64,000 bases of DNA from Mycolicibacterium sp. YH-1 (GTDB taxonomy: Bacteria; Actinomycetota; Actinomycetes; Mycobacteriales; Mycobacteriaceae). The stretch is from the NCBI RefSeq assembly GCF_022557175.1, contig NZ_CP092915.1, forward strand, positions 5,518,001 to 5,582,000, given 5' to 3'. Under the pieces are notes generated by a model. It made no database searches. It saw only the letters and a program-made list of their open reading frames with translations, and had not been told where the DNA came from. A program made the translations under genes and the position numbers. Positions 16,961-25,165 of the stretch are shown piece by piece; position 1 is the first letter of the stretch; each line of letters opens with the position of its first letter.

Positions 16961-18249
16961 TGAGCCAGTACAACAGCCACGATCCGCTGACTGTCCTGCG
17001 CGGCGCCGACCACCCGGTCCCGCCCGATCCCGACTTCGCCGCTCGACTGCGTGCGCGTCTGGAATCGGCTCTGTCACTTCCGAATCGAACAGGAGATGTT
17101 GCCATGAGTGGCACCGATACCGCCATCGCCGAACTGAACGACACCGTCGCCGCCACCGCCACCGTTCCGCGCTCGGCCGCCCTCCCCTACCTCGCCGTCG
17201 CGGACGCCCGCGCGGCGATCGCCTGGTACCTCGACGCGCTCGGGGCCTCGCTGATAGGCGATCCGATCGTGATGGATGACGGCCGGATCGGGCACGCCGA
17301 ACTGGCGCTGGCCGGTGGCGTGCTCTACCTCGCCGACGAGTACCCCGAGCTGGGCCTGCGGGCACCCGCCCCACAGGCGGCCTCGGTGAGCCTGATGCTC
17401 GCGGTCACCGACACCGATGCGGCGCTGGAACGCGCCCGTGACCGTGGCGCCGTCGTCCACCAGGACGCCCACGAGGCGCATGGATCGCGCAACGCCACCA
17501 TCGTCGACCCGTTCGGGCACCGGTGGATGCTGAGCGGCCCGATGACGGGCGCCGCCGTCGGTATCCAGCACGGCGACGTGGGTTACGTGTCGGTGTGGAC
17601 GCCCGACGCCGACAGGGCCGCCGAGTTCTACGGCCACGTCCTCGGGTGGAGGTATGACCCGACCAGCCACCGGGTGACCAACACCCGCGAGCACATCGGG
17701 CTGTTCTCGGTGCCCGGTGCGCCGACGATGTTCTGCTGCTACGCGGTCACCGACCTCGACGGCGCCCTGCAGTCGATCCGCGATGGCGGGGGCCGGGTCG
17801 GGCAGCGACAGGAGTTCGACTTCGGCACCGTCGTGGACGCGACCGACCCCGCCGGCGCACCGTTCGCGGTGTACCAGCCCACCCCCGGCCAACCTCGACC
17901 CAACCTCAACGGCGCTGGGCCAGGCGAACTCTCGTACATCACCTACGAGGTGCCCGACGCATCGGCGTTCAAGGCCTTCTACAGCCGGATGCTGTTCTGG
18001 TCGTTCGAGCCGGGCCGGGTCGACGACGGCTGGGGCATATCGGGCACGCATCCCATGGCCGGCGTGGCCGGCGGTAGCGACCGCAGCGTGACGGTGCCGA
18101 TGTGGACCGTCGACGATGTCGATGAGGCCGTCAGCAGGGTCCGCGAAGCCGGTGGCACCGTCATCGACGAGCCGTCACGGCAGTCCTACGGCCTCTCGGC
18201 ACTGTGCACCGACGACCAGGGCACCCGCTTCTACCTCGGCCAGTTCTAG
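16960..18249 (+). CDS. Triple-VOC (glyoxalase/bleomycin-resistance fold) protein coupled to ECF sigma factor
   Basis: The 429-residue protein opens with a separate segment, DPLTVLRGADHPVPPDPDFAARLRARLESAL (residues about 8-40), then three VOC modules beginning near PYLAVADARAAIAWYLDAL (about 72), GYVSVWTPDADRAAEFYGHVLGW (about 208) and SYITYEVPDASAFKAFYSRMLFW (about 326). The first and second keep HRW/PFG-type C-terminal strands, while the third looks degenerate in metal ligands. ATG 16960 overlaps the sigma stop (TGATG). A binding or stress-sensing role is inferred. Its TAG stop overlaps the first base of the adjacent terminator palindrome. Confidence 0.85.
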   Translation: MSQYNSHDPLTVLRGADHPVPPDPDFAARLRARLESALSLPNRTGDVAMSGTDTAIAELNDTVAATATVPRSAALPYLAVADARAAIAWYLDALGASLIGDPIVMDDGRIGHAELALAGGVLYLADEYPELGLRAPAPQAASVSLMLAVTDTDAALERARDRGAVVHQDAHEAHGSRNATIVDPFGHRWMLSGPMTGAAVGIQHGDVGYVSVWTPDADRAAEFYGHVLGWRYDPTSHRVTNTREHIGLFSVPGAPTMFCCYAVTDLDGALQSIRDGGGRVGQRQEFDFGTVVDATDPAGAPFAVYQPTPGQPRPNLNGAGPGELSYITYEVPDASAFKAFYSRMLFWSFEPGRVDDGWGISGTHPMAGVAGGSDRSVTVPMWTVDDVDEAVSRVREAGGTVIDEPSRQSYGLSALCTDDQGTRFYLGQF

Positions 18250-18267
18250 CGATTTCGGCGCGGTTAG
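18248..18267. terminator. Left arm of a bidirectional terminator palindrome split by the IS
   Basis: These 20 bases are the exact reverse complement of 19629-19648. Removing the IS and one copy of the 15-bp target duplication restores a perfect 55-bp palindrome (27-bp arms around a central C) exactly between the convergent VOC and flavoprotein genes. It is read as their shared terminator, now interrupted by about 1.35 kb. Confidence 0.7.
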
Positions 18268-18282
18268 GAGCGGTCACCGCTC
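18268..18282. repeat. Target-site duplication of the IS, left copy
   Basis: GAGCGGTCACCGCTC is repeated identically and in the same orientation at 19614-19628 on the other side of the IS. It is itself palindromic, being the apex of the interrupted terminator. A 15-bp duplication is at the upper end of the range known for IS481-type elements. Confidence 0.8.
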
Positions 18283-19613
18283 TGTTCTGTTTCGGGACAT
18301 CGCTGACACTTGTATGTCTCGGGACATCGCTGACACCTGAGTAGGGCCGCGACCAGGATGGTTCATGGCCCAGAAGGTGACGGCGATGGACATCCGTACC
18401 GCGACGGCGTTGGCCGGGCAAGTGGAGAACGTGGCGGAGTTCTGCCGCCGCCAGCAGATCAGTCGGCAGACGTTCTACAAGTGGCGGGCTCGGTTCCGCG
18501 ACGATGGCGTCCCAGGGCTGCAGGATCGCTCACGACGACCGTTGTCCTCGCCAGGTCAGACCGGTGCGGCAGTCGAGGAGATGGTGCTGCTCAAGCGCAA
18601 GCAGCTTTTCGAGCAGGGAGGTGATCACGGCCCGCAGTCGATCGTGTGGTCGCTTCGTCGCGAGGGCCGCGGCGTCGTGCCCTCGCGGGCCACGGTGTGG
18701 CGGATCCTGACCCGTCATGGCGTGATCACACCGGCGCCGCAGAAGCGCCCGCGCTCGGCGACCAAACGGTTCACCTTCGATCGGCCCAACGAGTGCTGGC
18801 AGTCCGACTGGACCCAGTGGGCGTTGGCCGACGGCTCCCCGGTGGCCATCGCGGGCAGTATCGATGACCACTCGCGCTACCTGACCGCGCTTCAGGCGGC
18901 GGCGGGTGCGGGTTCCACCGAACTGGTGTGGGCGGTGATGCTGGCCGGTATCAGCGAGTGCGCAGTACCGGCAATGTCGTTGACCGACAACGGGTTCATG
19001 TACACCGGGCGACTGCGCGGCTATGAGTCGACATTCGAGGCCAACCTGCGCGCCCTGGGCACCCGCACCATCAACTCCACCCCCTATCACCCTCAGACCT
19101 GCGGCAAGATCGAGAGGTTCTGGCAGACCCTGAAGAAGTGGCTTCGGGCCCGCCGGGCACCGGCCACCGTCGAAGCGCTCAACGACCTGCTCGACCGGTT
19201 CCGAGCCTTCTACAACCACCACCGTCCGCACCGAGCCCACCGCGGCGCCACCCCGGCCGAGGCCTTCGCCGCCACCGAAGCCGCCCGACCCGCAGCACGT
19301 CCGCTGCCGGCACCAATCTTCGTGAGCAGCCACATCGTCGGGGAACGCTCGGGCAACCTGTTCGTCCCGCCCTACAAAGTCAACGTCGGCCTGCGCTGGG
19401 CTGGACACACCTGCGACAGCATCCGCGACGGCGACCACATCGCCATCTTCAGCGGCACGACGCTGATCAGGGAACTCACCGCCGACCCCACCCGCCAGTA
19501 CCAACCCGGTGACAAAAACACGCGAACCTACCGCGCCCGCGAACCCAAACCATCACCATGACTGTCAGCGATGTCCCGAGACATATGTGTCAACGATGTC
19601 CCGAGACACCACA
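18283..19613. mobile_element. IS481-family insertion sequence (1,331 bp)
   Basis: The ends start TGT and end ACA. Terminal inverted repeats TGTTCTGTTTCGGGACATCG (left) and TGTGGTGTCTCGGGACATCG (right, reverse complement) match closely and continue through TGACA. Each end carries a second inner copy of the TCGGGACATCGCTGACA motif (about 18318-18335 left, 19563-19580 right). It encodes one complete transposase and is flanked by 15-bp direct repeats. Intact ends, gene and duplication point to a recent insertion. Confidence 0.88.
18365..19561 (+). CDS. IS481-family DDE transposase
   Basis: The 398-residue protein has an N-terminal helix-turn-helix region (NVAEFCRRQQISRQTFYKWRARF) and an rve integrase core. 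Candidate DDE residues are Asp in QSDWTQW, Asp in SLTDNGF and Glu in GKIERFWQTLKKWL, followed by YNHHRPHRAHRGATPAEAF, a characteristic IS481/IS3 ending. The frame is open throughout, so the enzyme is probably active. Confidence 0.95.
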   Translation: MAQKVTAMDIRTATALAGQVENVAEFCRRQQISRQTFYKWRARFRDDGVPGLQDRSRRPLSSPGQTGAAVEEMVLLKRKQLFEQGGDHGPQSIVWSLRREGRGVVPSRATVWRILTRHGVITPAPQKRPRSATKRFTFDRPNECWQSDWTQWALADGSPVAIAGSIDDHSRYLTALQAAAGAGSTELVWAVMLAGISECAVPAMSLTDNGFMYTGRLRGYESTFEANLRALGTRTINSTPYHPQTCGKIERFWQTLKKWLRARRAPATVEALNDLLDRFRAFYNHHRPHRAHRGATPAEAFAATEAARPAARPLPAPIFVSSHIVGERSGNLFVPPYKVNVGLRWAGHTCDSIRDGDHIAIFSGTTLIRELTADPTRQYQPGDKNTRTYRAREPKPSP

Positions 19614-19628
19614 GAGCGGTCACCGCTC
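19614..19628. repeat. Target-site duplication of the IS, right copy
   Basis: Identical to 18268-18282 in direct orientation; together they mark the exact insertion boundaries. Confidence 0.8.
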
Positions 19629-19648
19629 CTAACCGCGCCGAAATCGCT
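19629..19648. terminator. Right arm of the terminator palindrome split by the IS
   Basis: This is the reverse complement of 18248-18267, ending 6 bp before the stop codon of the convergent flavoprotein gene (19655). Each arm still carries the short apex palindrome beside it, so weak hairpins may persist on both sides. Confidence 0.65.
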
Positions 19649-19654
19649 TCAGGA

Positions 19655-20842
19655 TCAGGAGGGGGTTGGCAGGACGTCGGCGATGGGCGCACCGTTGGCG
19701 ATCTTGGCGCGCGTCTTCATCACCTTGCCCGGCATACCGCCGCCGACGACGCCCACCACGACACCATCGCGCTCGTAGAAGGCCAGGAACTTGCGGCCGT
19801 CGTCCTCGACGATGTGCACGATGTCGTCCGCCTCGGGCTCGCCCAGGCACTGGATCTTGACGTCGTACTGATCGCTCCAGAAGTAGGGCACTACGACCGC
19901 CGACGAGGTCGCTTCCGCGCCAAGCAGCGCAGGCACGATCACGCGGGCCTGCTCGGCAACGTTGCTCCAATGCTCAACGCGCACTTGATGTCCCGAGGCA
20001 TCCTGCCATGACGCCACATCACCGATCGCCCACACCTTCGGCGCTGAGGTTCGGCCCGCGGCGTCGCAGATCACGCCGTTGTCGACGGCGACGCCGCTGC
20101 CCTCGAGCCAGTCGGTGGACGGACGCGAGCCGATGCCGATCACGACGACGTCGGCGTCGAGCTCGGTGCCATCCGACAGCTGCACCTTCTCGACGTGGCC
20201 GGTGCCGCTGACACCCGAGACACCGACTCCACAGCGCACGTCAACACCCTCGGCGCGGTGCAGCCTGGCCACCAGATCGCCGATCTGGGTACCGAGCACC
20301 GAGGCCAACGGGGCAGGCTGCGGCTCCACGATCGTCACCTCGGCGCCGAGCTTGCGCAGGCTTGCCGCCACCTCGCAGCCGATGAAACCGGCGCCGATGA
20401 TCACGGCGCGCTTCACCGAGCCGGCGTGCTCACGCAGCGCGATGCTCTCGCCGAGAGTGCGCAGCACGCGGACGCCCTCGAGGTCGGGCAGCGACGGAAT
20501 GCGCTTGGGCACCAGGCCTGTCGCGATGACGAGTTCCTCGTAGGCCACCGTCTCGCCGTTGGCCAGGGTCACGGTCTGCGCAGCGGTGTCCAGCGCGCTC
20601 GCCCCAGAGCCCAGCATCAGCGTGATGTTGTTCTCCTCGTAGAACTCTGCGGGTTTGAGCAGGACGTCATCGGTCTCCGCCCGCAGCACTTCCTTCGACA
20701 GTGGCGGCCGATCGTATGGCAGATGCTCCTCATCGCTGACGATGGTGATGGGTCCGCTGTACTCGGCACGACGCAGTTGCTCGGCGGTGCGCGACGCGGC
20801 AAGTCCACCACCGACGATGACGATGCCTCCACTAGTAGTCAC
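19655..20842 (-). CDS. FAD/NAD(P)-dependent ferredoxin-reductase-type oxidoreductase
   Basis: The roughly 395-residue protein has two dinucleotide folds: FAD motif GIVIVGGGLAASRTAEQLRR at the start and NAD(P) motif AVIIGAGFIGCEVAASLRKLG around 150, plus APKVWAIGDVASW. This is the rubredoxin/ferredoxin reductase architecture with a C-terminal reductase domain. GTG 20842 is chosen because it begins just before the FAD motif; ATG 20884 is possible. From synteny it corresponds to M. tuberculosis Rv0688 beside the mycofactocin locus. The electron partner is unknown. Confidence 0.88.
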   Translation of the reverse strand: MTTSGGIVIVGGGLAASRTAEQLRRAEYSGPITIVSDEEHLPYDRPPLSKEVLRAETDDVLLKPAEFYEENNITLMLGSGASALDTAAQTVTLANGETVAYEELVIATGLVPKRIPSLPDLEGVRVLRTLGESIALREHAGSVKRAVIIGAGFIGCEVAASLRKLGAEVTIVEPQPAPLASVLGTQIGDLVARLHRAEGVDVRCGVGVSGVSGTGHVEKVQLSDGTELDADVVVIGIGSRPSTDWLEGSGVAVDNGVICDAAGRTSAPKVWAIGDVASWQDASGHQVRVEHWSNVAEQARVIVPALLGAEATSSAVVVPYFWSDQYDVKIQCLGEPEADDIVHIVEDDGRKFLAFYERDGVVVGVVGGGMPGKVMKTRAKIANGAPIADVLPTPS

Positions 20843-20902
20843 GTGGGCTTTCTTACACGATGCACCGAGAATGCGGTAAGCCACCCCAACCCGGACAGGG
20901 CT

Positions 20903-21349
20903 TCAGGGACGGGTTCGCTCGATGATGTTGGACAGCACGACGATGCTCTCGCTGCGCTCGATGTCGGCGCTGGCGCGAATACGTTCCAGCGCCTCCTCCA
21001 GGTGACGCATGTCCCGCGCCAGCACGTGCAGGATGGCGTCGGACGTGCCCGTCACGGTGGCGGCACTGACCACTTCGGGGATATCGACCCAGGCCCGCCG
21101 CAACTCGTCAGGGGCGATCGTGCCGTGACAGTAGACCTGCACATAGGCCTCGGTGGTCCATCCGATGGCGTTGCGGTCCACGAGGGTCGTGAATCCACGA
21201 ATCACACCACTGTCGAGCATGCGGTCGACACGCCTCTTGACCGCGGGTGCGGACAGGTTCACGCGATGCCCGATCTCGGCGAAGGTCGCACGGGCGTGCT
21301 CGGCCAACTCGGCAAGGATTGCCTCGTCGGTCTCGTCCAGACGGTCCAT
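20903..21349 (-). CDS. Lrp/AsnC-family regulator of the arginine/ornithine genes
   Basis: The 148-residue protein has the AsnC helix-turn-helix (LDETDEAILAELAEHARATFAEIGHRVNLSAPAVKRRVDRM) and a RAM ligand-binding domain (DILHVLARDMRHLEEALERI-like region). The start MDRLDETDEAIL is at 21349. It is divergent from ddaH-rocD-rocE, the same arrangement as Rv2324 next to Rv2323c-Rv2319c in M. tuberculosis, and probably senses arginine or ornithine. Confidence 0.9.
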   Translation of the reverse strand: MDRLDETDEAILAELAEHARATFAEIGHRVNLSAPAVKRRVDRMLDSGVIRGFTTLVDRNAIGWTTEAYVQVYCHGTIAPDELRRAWVDIPEVVSAATVTGTSDAILHVLARDMRHLEEALERIRASADIERSESIVVLSNIIERTRP

Positions 21350-21423
21350 GAGACAGCCCCTTCCCGCTCCACGCAACAAAGCTTCACAATCCTACGCCAG
21401 ACACAATAGATCGCTACCTAATA

Positions 21424-21447
21424 CGCAACGAGTGGTGATTGATTGCG
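21424..21447. promoter_or_regulatory. Possible Lrp site between lrp and ddaH
   Basis: CGCAA (21424) and TTGCG (21447) form a widely spaced dyad about 28 bp upstream of ddaH. A further GCAAC element lies near 21371. Lrp-type proteins often bind several such degenerate sites; arms are short, so this is tentative. Confidence 0.25.
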
Positions 21448-21474
21448 AGATCAGGGCTCCATATCGTCTATTTC

Positions 21475-22326
21475 ATGACGATCTCACATATCGCGGCGTC
21501 GGAGGCTGCGGCGACGCCGCGATCCCGCAGTCCGCGACTGCGCCACTACGTCATGACGGCCCCGACACACTTCGCCGTGGAGTACGCAATCAATCCCTGG
21601 ATGGACACGTCGACACCCGCAGACGCCGACCTCGCGGTTCGCCAGTGGCAGGCGCTGCACCAGACCTACGTCTCGCTGGGGCACACCGTCGAACTGGTTG
21701 ATCCGGTCGCCGGCCTCCCCGACATGGTGTACGCCGCCAACGGTGGCCTGATCGTGAACGGCGCCGCCGTCGTCGCGCGTTTCGCCTACCCGCAACGCGC
21801 CGATGAGGCAGTCGCGTACGGACAGTGGATGACTGACCACGGCTTCGAGACCGCCGTCACCGAGCACACCAACGAGGGCCAGGGCGACCTGCTGGTCATC
21901 GGCTCAATGGTGTTGGCGGGCCATGGATTTAGAACGGATCGCCGCGCGCACGACGAGGTGGCCGCCATCCTGGGAATGCCCGTCGTCAGCCTCGAGCTGA
22001 TCGATCCGCGGTTCTATCACCTCGACACCGCACTCGCGGTCCTCGACGACGACACGATCGCCTACTACCCGCCCGCGTTCAGCGACGAGGCGCGCGCCCG
22101 GCTGCAGGACTTGTTCCCCGACGCCATCGAGGTCGCCACGGCGGATGCCTATGTGCTGGGGCTCAACGCCGTGTCGGACGGGTTGCACGTCGTGCACCCG
22201 GCCGCCGCCACCGGCTTTGCCAAACAGCTCGACGATGCCGGGTTCGAGCCCATCGGTGTGGATCTGACCGAACTCCTCAAGGGCGGCGGATCTGTCAAAT
22301 GCTGCACCTTGGAGGTGTATCCGTGA
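21475..22326 (+). CDS. ddaH: Dimethylarginine dimethylaminohydrolase-like amidinohydrolase
   Basis: The 283-residue guanidino-modifying enzyme has an early TAPTHFAVEYAINPWM block, PDMVYAANGGL, and a C-terminal GGGSVKCCTLEVYP holding the nucleophilic cysteine. The family hydrolyses arginine-like substrates (methylarginine, arginine or N-succinylarginine) through a Cys thiouronium intermediate. It corresponds to Rv2323c by synteny. The rocD GTG overlaps its stop by 4 bp, so the two form an operon that would feed ornithine or citrulline metabolism. Confidence 0.85.
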   Translation: MTISHIAASEAAATPRSRSPRLRHYVMTAPTHFAVEYAINPWMDTSTPADADLAVRQWQALHQTYVSLGHTVELVDPVAGLPDMVYAANGGLIVNGAAVVARFAYPQRADEAVAYGQWMTDHGFETAVTEHTNEGQGDLLVIGSMVLAGHGFRTDRRAHDEVAAILGMPVVSLELIDPRFYHLDTALAVLDDDTIAYYPPAFSDEARARLQDLFPDAIEVATADAYVLGLNAVSDGLHVVHPAAATGFAKQLDDAGFEPIGVDLTELLKGGGSVKCCTLEVYP

Positions 22327-23606
22327 CCATTCTTGAGGACATGATGACCGCAGCGGCTCCTCGGACCGGATCGGTCACCGCGGCGGCGATTGCGGTGGAC
22401 GATCAGTACGCCGCGCACAACTACTCCCCGCTTCCGGTCGTCGCGGCCTCCGCCGAGGGTGTCTGGATCACCGACGTCGAGGGCCAGCGGTATCTGGACT
22501 GTCTGGCGGCGTACTCCGCGGTCAACTTCGGGCACCGCAATCCCGAGATCATCGCGACCGCCCACCATCAGCTCGATACCGTCACACTGGTCAGCCGGGC
22601 GTTCCACTCCGACAGACTCGGACCGTTCTGCGCAGCCCTTGCACAACTGTGCGGCAAGGACATGGTGCTGCCAATGAACAGCGGCGCCGAAGCCGTGGAG
22701 AGCGGTATCAAGGTCGCCAGGAAATGGGGCACCGACGTCAAGGGCGTGCCCACCGACCAGTCCAACATCATTGTGGCGCGCAACAACTTCCACGGTCGAA
22801 CGACGACGATCATCAGCTTCTCCGACGACGACACCGCCCGGCGTGGTTTCGGTCCGTACACGCCGGGTTTCCGCTCTGTGCCCTTCGGCCCCGACGATCC
22901 CCATGCCGATGCGCTGGCCGCCGCCATCGACGAGAACACCGTGGCCGTACTGATCGAGCCCATCCAGGGCGAGGCGGGCATCATCGTGCCTCCCGACGAC
23001 TACCTGCCGAGGGTTCGCGCGCTGTGCACCGCGCACAACGTCCTGATGATCGCCGACGAGATCCAGGCGGGTCTGGCCCGGACCGGGCGCACCTTCGCCT
23101 GCGAGCACTGGGGCGTGGTGCCCGACGTCTATCTGCTGGGCAAGGCGCTCGGCGGTGGCGTGGTCCCGTTGTCGGCCGTCGTCGCCGACCGCGATGTGCT
23201 CGGCGTCCTGCACCCCGGTGAACACGGCTCCACCTTCGGCGGCAATCCGCTGGCGGCCGCGATCGGCGCCACGGTGGTCTCGATGCTGGGTCGGGGCGAA
23301 TACCAAACCCGCTCAGCAGAACTCGGTGGCGTCCTACATGGGCGACTACGCGCGCTGATCGGTCACGGCGTGCTGGCCGTGCGGGGCCTCGGCCTGTGGG
23401 CGGGTGTCGATGTGGACCCGAGCATCGGCTCCGGCAAGGAGATCACCCTGCGCTTGGCTCAGCGCCGGGTTCTCGTCAAGGACACCCACGGCTCCACGTT
23501 GCGCTTCGCACCGCCGCTGGTGATCACGGAGGAGGAGATCTGCTGGGCCGTTGACCAGTTCGCGGCCGCGCTGGCCGATGCCCGCGAGAACACCACTCTC
23601 GACTGA
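22323..23606 (+). CDS. rocD: Ornithine aminotransferase (intact)
   Basis: The 427-residue class III PLP aminotransferase has NSGAEAVESGIKVARKWG, NNFHGRTTTIISFSDD, DEIQAGLARTGRTFACEHW and the PLP lysine in LLGKALGGGVVPLSAV. It converts ornithine plus 2-oxoglutarate to glutamate semialdehyde. In M. tuberculosis the equivalent is split into rocD1 and rocD2; here the frame is continuous. GTG 22323 overlaps ddaH. Confidence 0.93.
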   Translation: MTILEDMMTAAAPRTGSVTAAAIAVDDQYAAHNYSPLPVVAASAEGVWITDVEGQRYLDCLAAYSAVNFGHRNPEIIATAHHQLDTVTLVSRAFHSDRLGPFCAALAQLCGKDMVLPMNSGAEAVESGIKVARKWGTDVKGVPTDQSNIIVARNNFHGRTTTIISFSDDDTARRGFGPYTPGFRSVPFGPDDPHADALAAAIDENTVAVLIEPIQGEAGIIVPPDDYLPRVRALCTAHNVLMIADEIQAGLARTGRTFACEHWGVVPDVYLLGKALGGGVVPLSAVVADRDVLGVLHPGEHGSTFGGNPLAAAIGATVVSMLGRGEYQTRSAELGGVLHGRLRALIGHGVLAVRGLGLWAGVDVDPSIGSGKEITLRLAQRRVLVKDTHGSTLRFAPPLVITEEEICWAVDQFAAALADARENTTLD

Positions 23607-23625
23607 ACCCTCAACTGGAGGCACC

Positions 23626-25134
23626 ATGACATCACCGACCGTCAGCCTGACAGAACAGATGCTTCGACGCCGACCCGTGATCGGTGCCCCGGTCGCCCAT
23701 GGCGCCTCCGACCACCTCAAACGGACGATCGGGACCTTCCAGCTCACCATGTTCGGCGTTGGTGCCACCGTTGGGACGGGCATCTTCATCGTGCTGCAGC
23801 AGGCAGTGCCCAAGGCCGGTCCCGCGGTGCTGATCTCGTTCGTGATCGCAGGTATAGCCGCTGGGCTGTCAGCCATCTGTTACGCGGAAATGGCTTCCGC
23901 CGTTCCCGTTTCGGGATCAACCTATTCGTACGCCTACACCACGATGGGCGAGGTCGTGGCGATGGGTGTAGCCGCCTGCCTGCTTCTGGAGTACGGCGTC
24001 TCGATGTCTGCGACGGCAATTGGCTGGAGTGGTTATCTGAACAAGCTGCTGGACAACCTATTTGGGGTTCATCTTCCACACGCTCTGACCGCGGCGCCGT
24101 GGGGTGAGACACCGGGCATCGTCAACCTGCCTGCCATGATCCTGATCACCATGTGTGCGCTGTTGCTGATTCGCGGTGCCAGCGAGTCCGCGGCGGTCAA
24201 CACCGTCATGGTGATCATCAAGTTGGGTGTGCTCGCGCTGTTCATCGCCATCGCGCTGACCGCATTCACCACCGACCACTTCGCTGGGTTCTGGAACGCG
24301 GGTTTTGCCGGAATCACAGCGGGTGCGGCCACCATCTTCTTCACCTTCATCGGACTCGACGCCGTGTCCACCGCCGGTGACGAGGTCAAGAACCCACAGA
24401 AGACCATGCCGCGCGCCATCCTCGCCGCACTGGTCGTCGTGACCCTCATCTACATCCTGGTGGCGTTCGCCGGCTTGGGCACTCAGTCCGCTGACGAGTT
24501 CGGATCCGATGCACAGTCCGAAGCCGGCCTGTCGGTCATCCTGGAGAACATCCTCAACGGTTCGACCTGGGCCAGCACGATCCTTGCTGCCGGCGCGGTG
24601 ATCTCGATCTTCTCGGTGACCCTGGTGGTTATGTACGGCCAGACCCGCATCCTGTTCGCAATGGGTCGTGACGGGCTACTTCCCGCGATGTTCGCCAAGG
24701 TCAATCCGCGCAGCATGACACCGGTGAACAACACGATCATCGTGGCCACGATCACCTCGATCCTGGCCGGCTTCGTCCCACTCGACTACCTATGGGACCT
24801 GGTCTCGATCGGCACACTCGTCGCCTTCATCACGGTCTCGGTCGGCGTGATCATCTTGCGGGTCAGAGAACCAAACCTGCCTCGTGGCTTCAAGGTTCCG
24901 GGTTATCCGGTGACACCCATCCTGTCCATTGCCGCCTGCGTATGGGTGCTGTACGGCCTGCCCCCGAACACCTGGCTGTGGTTTGGGATTTGGGTGGCCG
25001 CGGTCTTGAGCTTCTACTTCCTCTGGAGCCGACGCCACAGCGCACTCAACGATGGCGGCGATGGCATCATCGCAACCGCCGCTCCTGGCGTCGATGATGT
25101 CGATGTCATCACGCCGCCGAAGGATCGCGCGTGA
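23626..25134 (+). CDS. rocE: APC-family cationic amino acid permease RocE-type
   Basis: The 502-residue protein has about 12 membrane helices and the CAT-type opening FQLTMFGVGATVGTGIFIVLQQAVPKAGPAVLISF. The ATG follows CTGGAGGCACC, a strong ribosome-binding site. Position after rocD and before a universal stress gene copies the Rv2320c arrangement. It most likely imports arginine or ornithine. Confidence 0.9.
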   Translation: MTSPTVSLTEQMLRRRPVIGAPVAHGASDHLKRTIGTFQLTMFGVGATVGTGIFIVLQQAVPKAGPAVLISFVIAGIAAGLSAICYAEMASAVPVSGSTYSYAYTTMGEVVAMGVAACLLLEYGVSMSATAIGWSGYLNKLLDNLFGVHLPHALTAAPWGETPGIVNLPAMILITMCALLLIRGASESAAVNTVMVIIKLGVLALFIAIALTAFTTDHFAGFWNAGFAGITAGAATIFFTFIGLDAVSTAGDEVKNPQKTMPRAILAALVVVTLIYILVAFAGLGTQSADEFGSDAQSEAGLSVILENILNGSTWASTILAAGAVISIFSVTLVVMYGQTRILFAMGRDGLLPAMFAKVNPRSMTPVNNTIIVATITSILAGFVPLDYLWDLVSIGTLVAFITVSVGVIILRVREPNLPRGFKVPGYPVTPILSIAACVWVLYGLPPNTWLWFGIWVAAVLSFYFLWSRRHSALNDGGDGIIATAAPGVDDVDVITPPKDRA

Positions 25135-25165
25135 CTGGCCGGCGAGAAGCGAAGGCGGGTCGCGC

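Noticed and set aside
18248..19648. Reading the whole ~86-bp inverted repeats as the IS termini, and the VOC stop as created by the IS
   Set aside because: Identical 15-bp direct repeats lie inside those arms, so the outer 20 bp belong to a pre-existing palindrome and the VOC stop is native; the IS ends are the TGT/ACA at 18283 and 19613.
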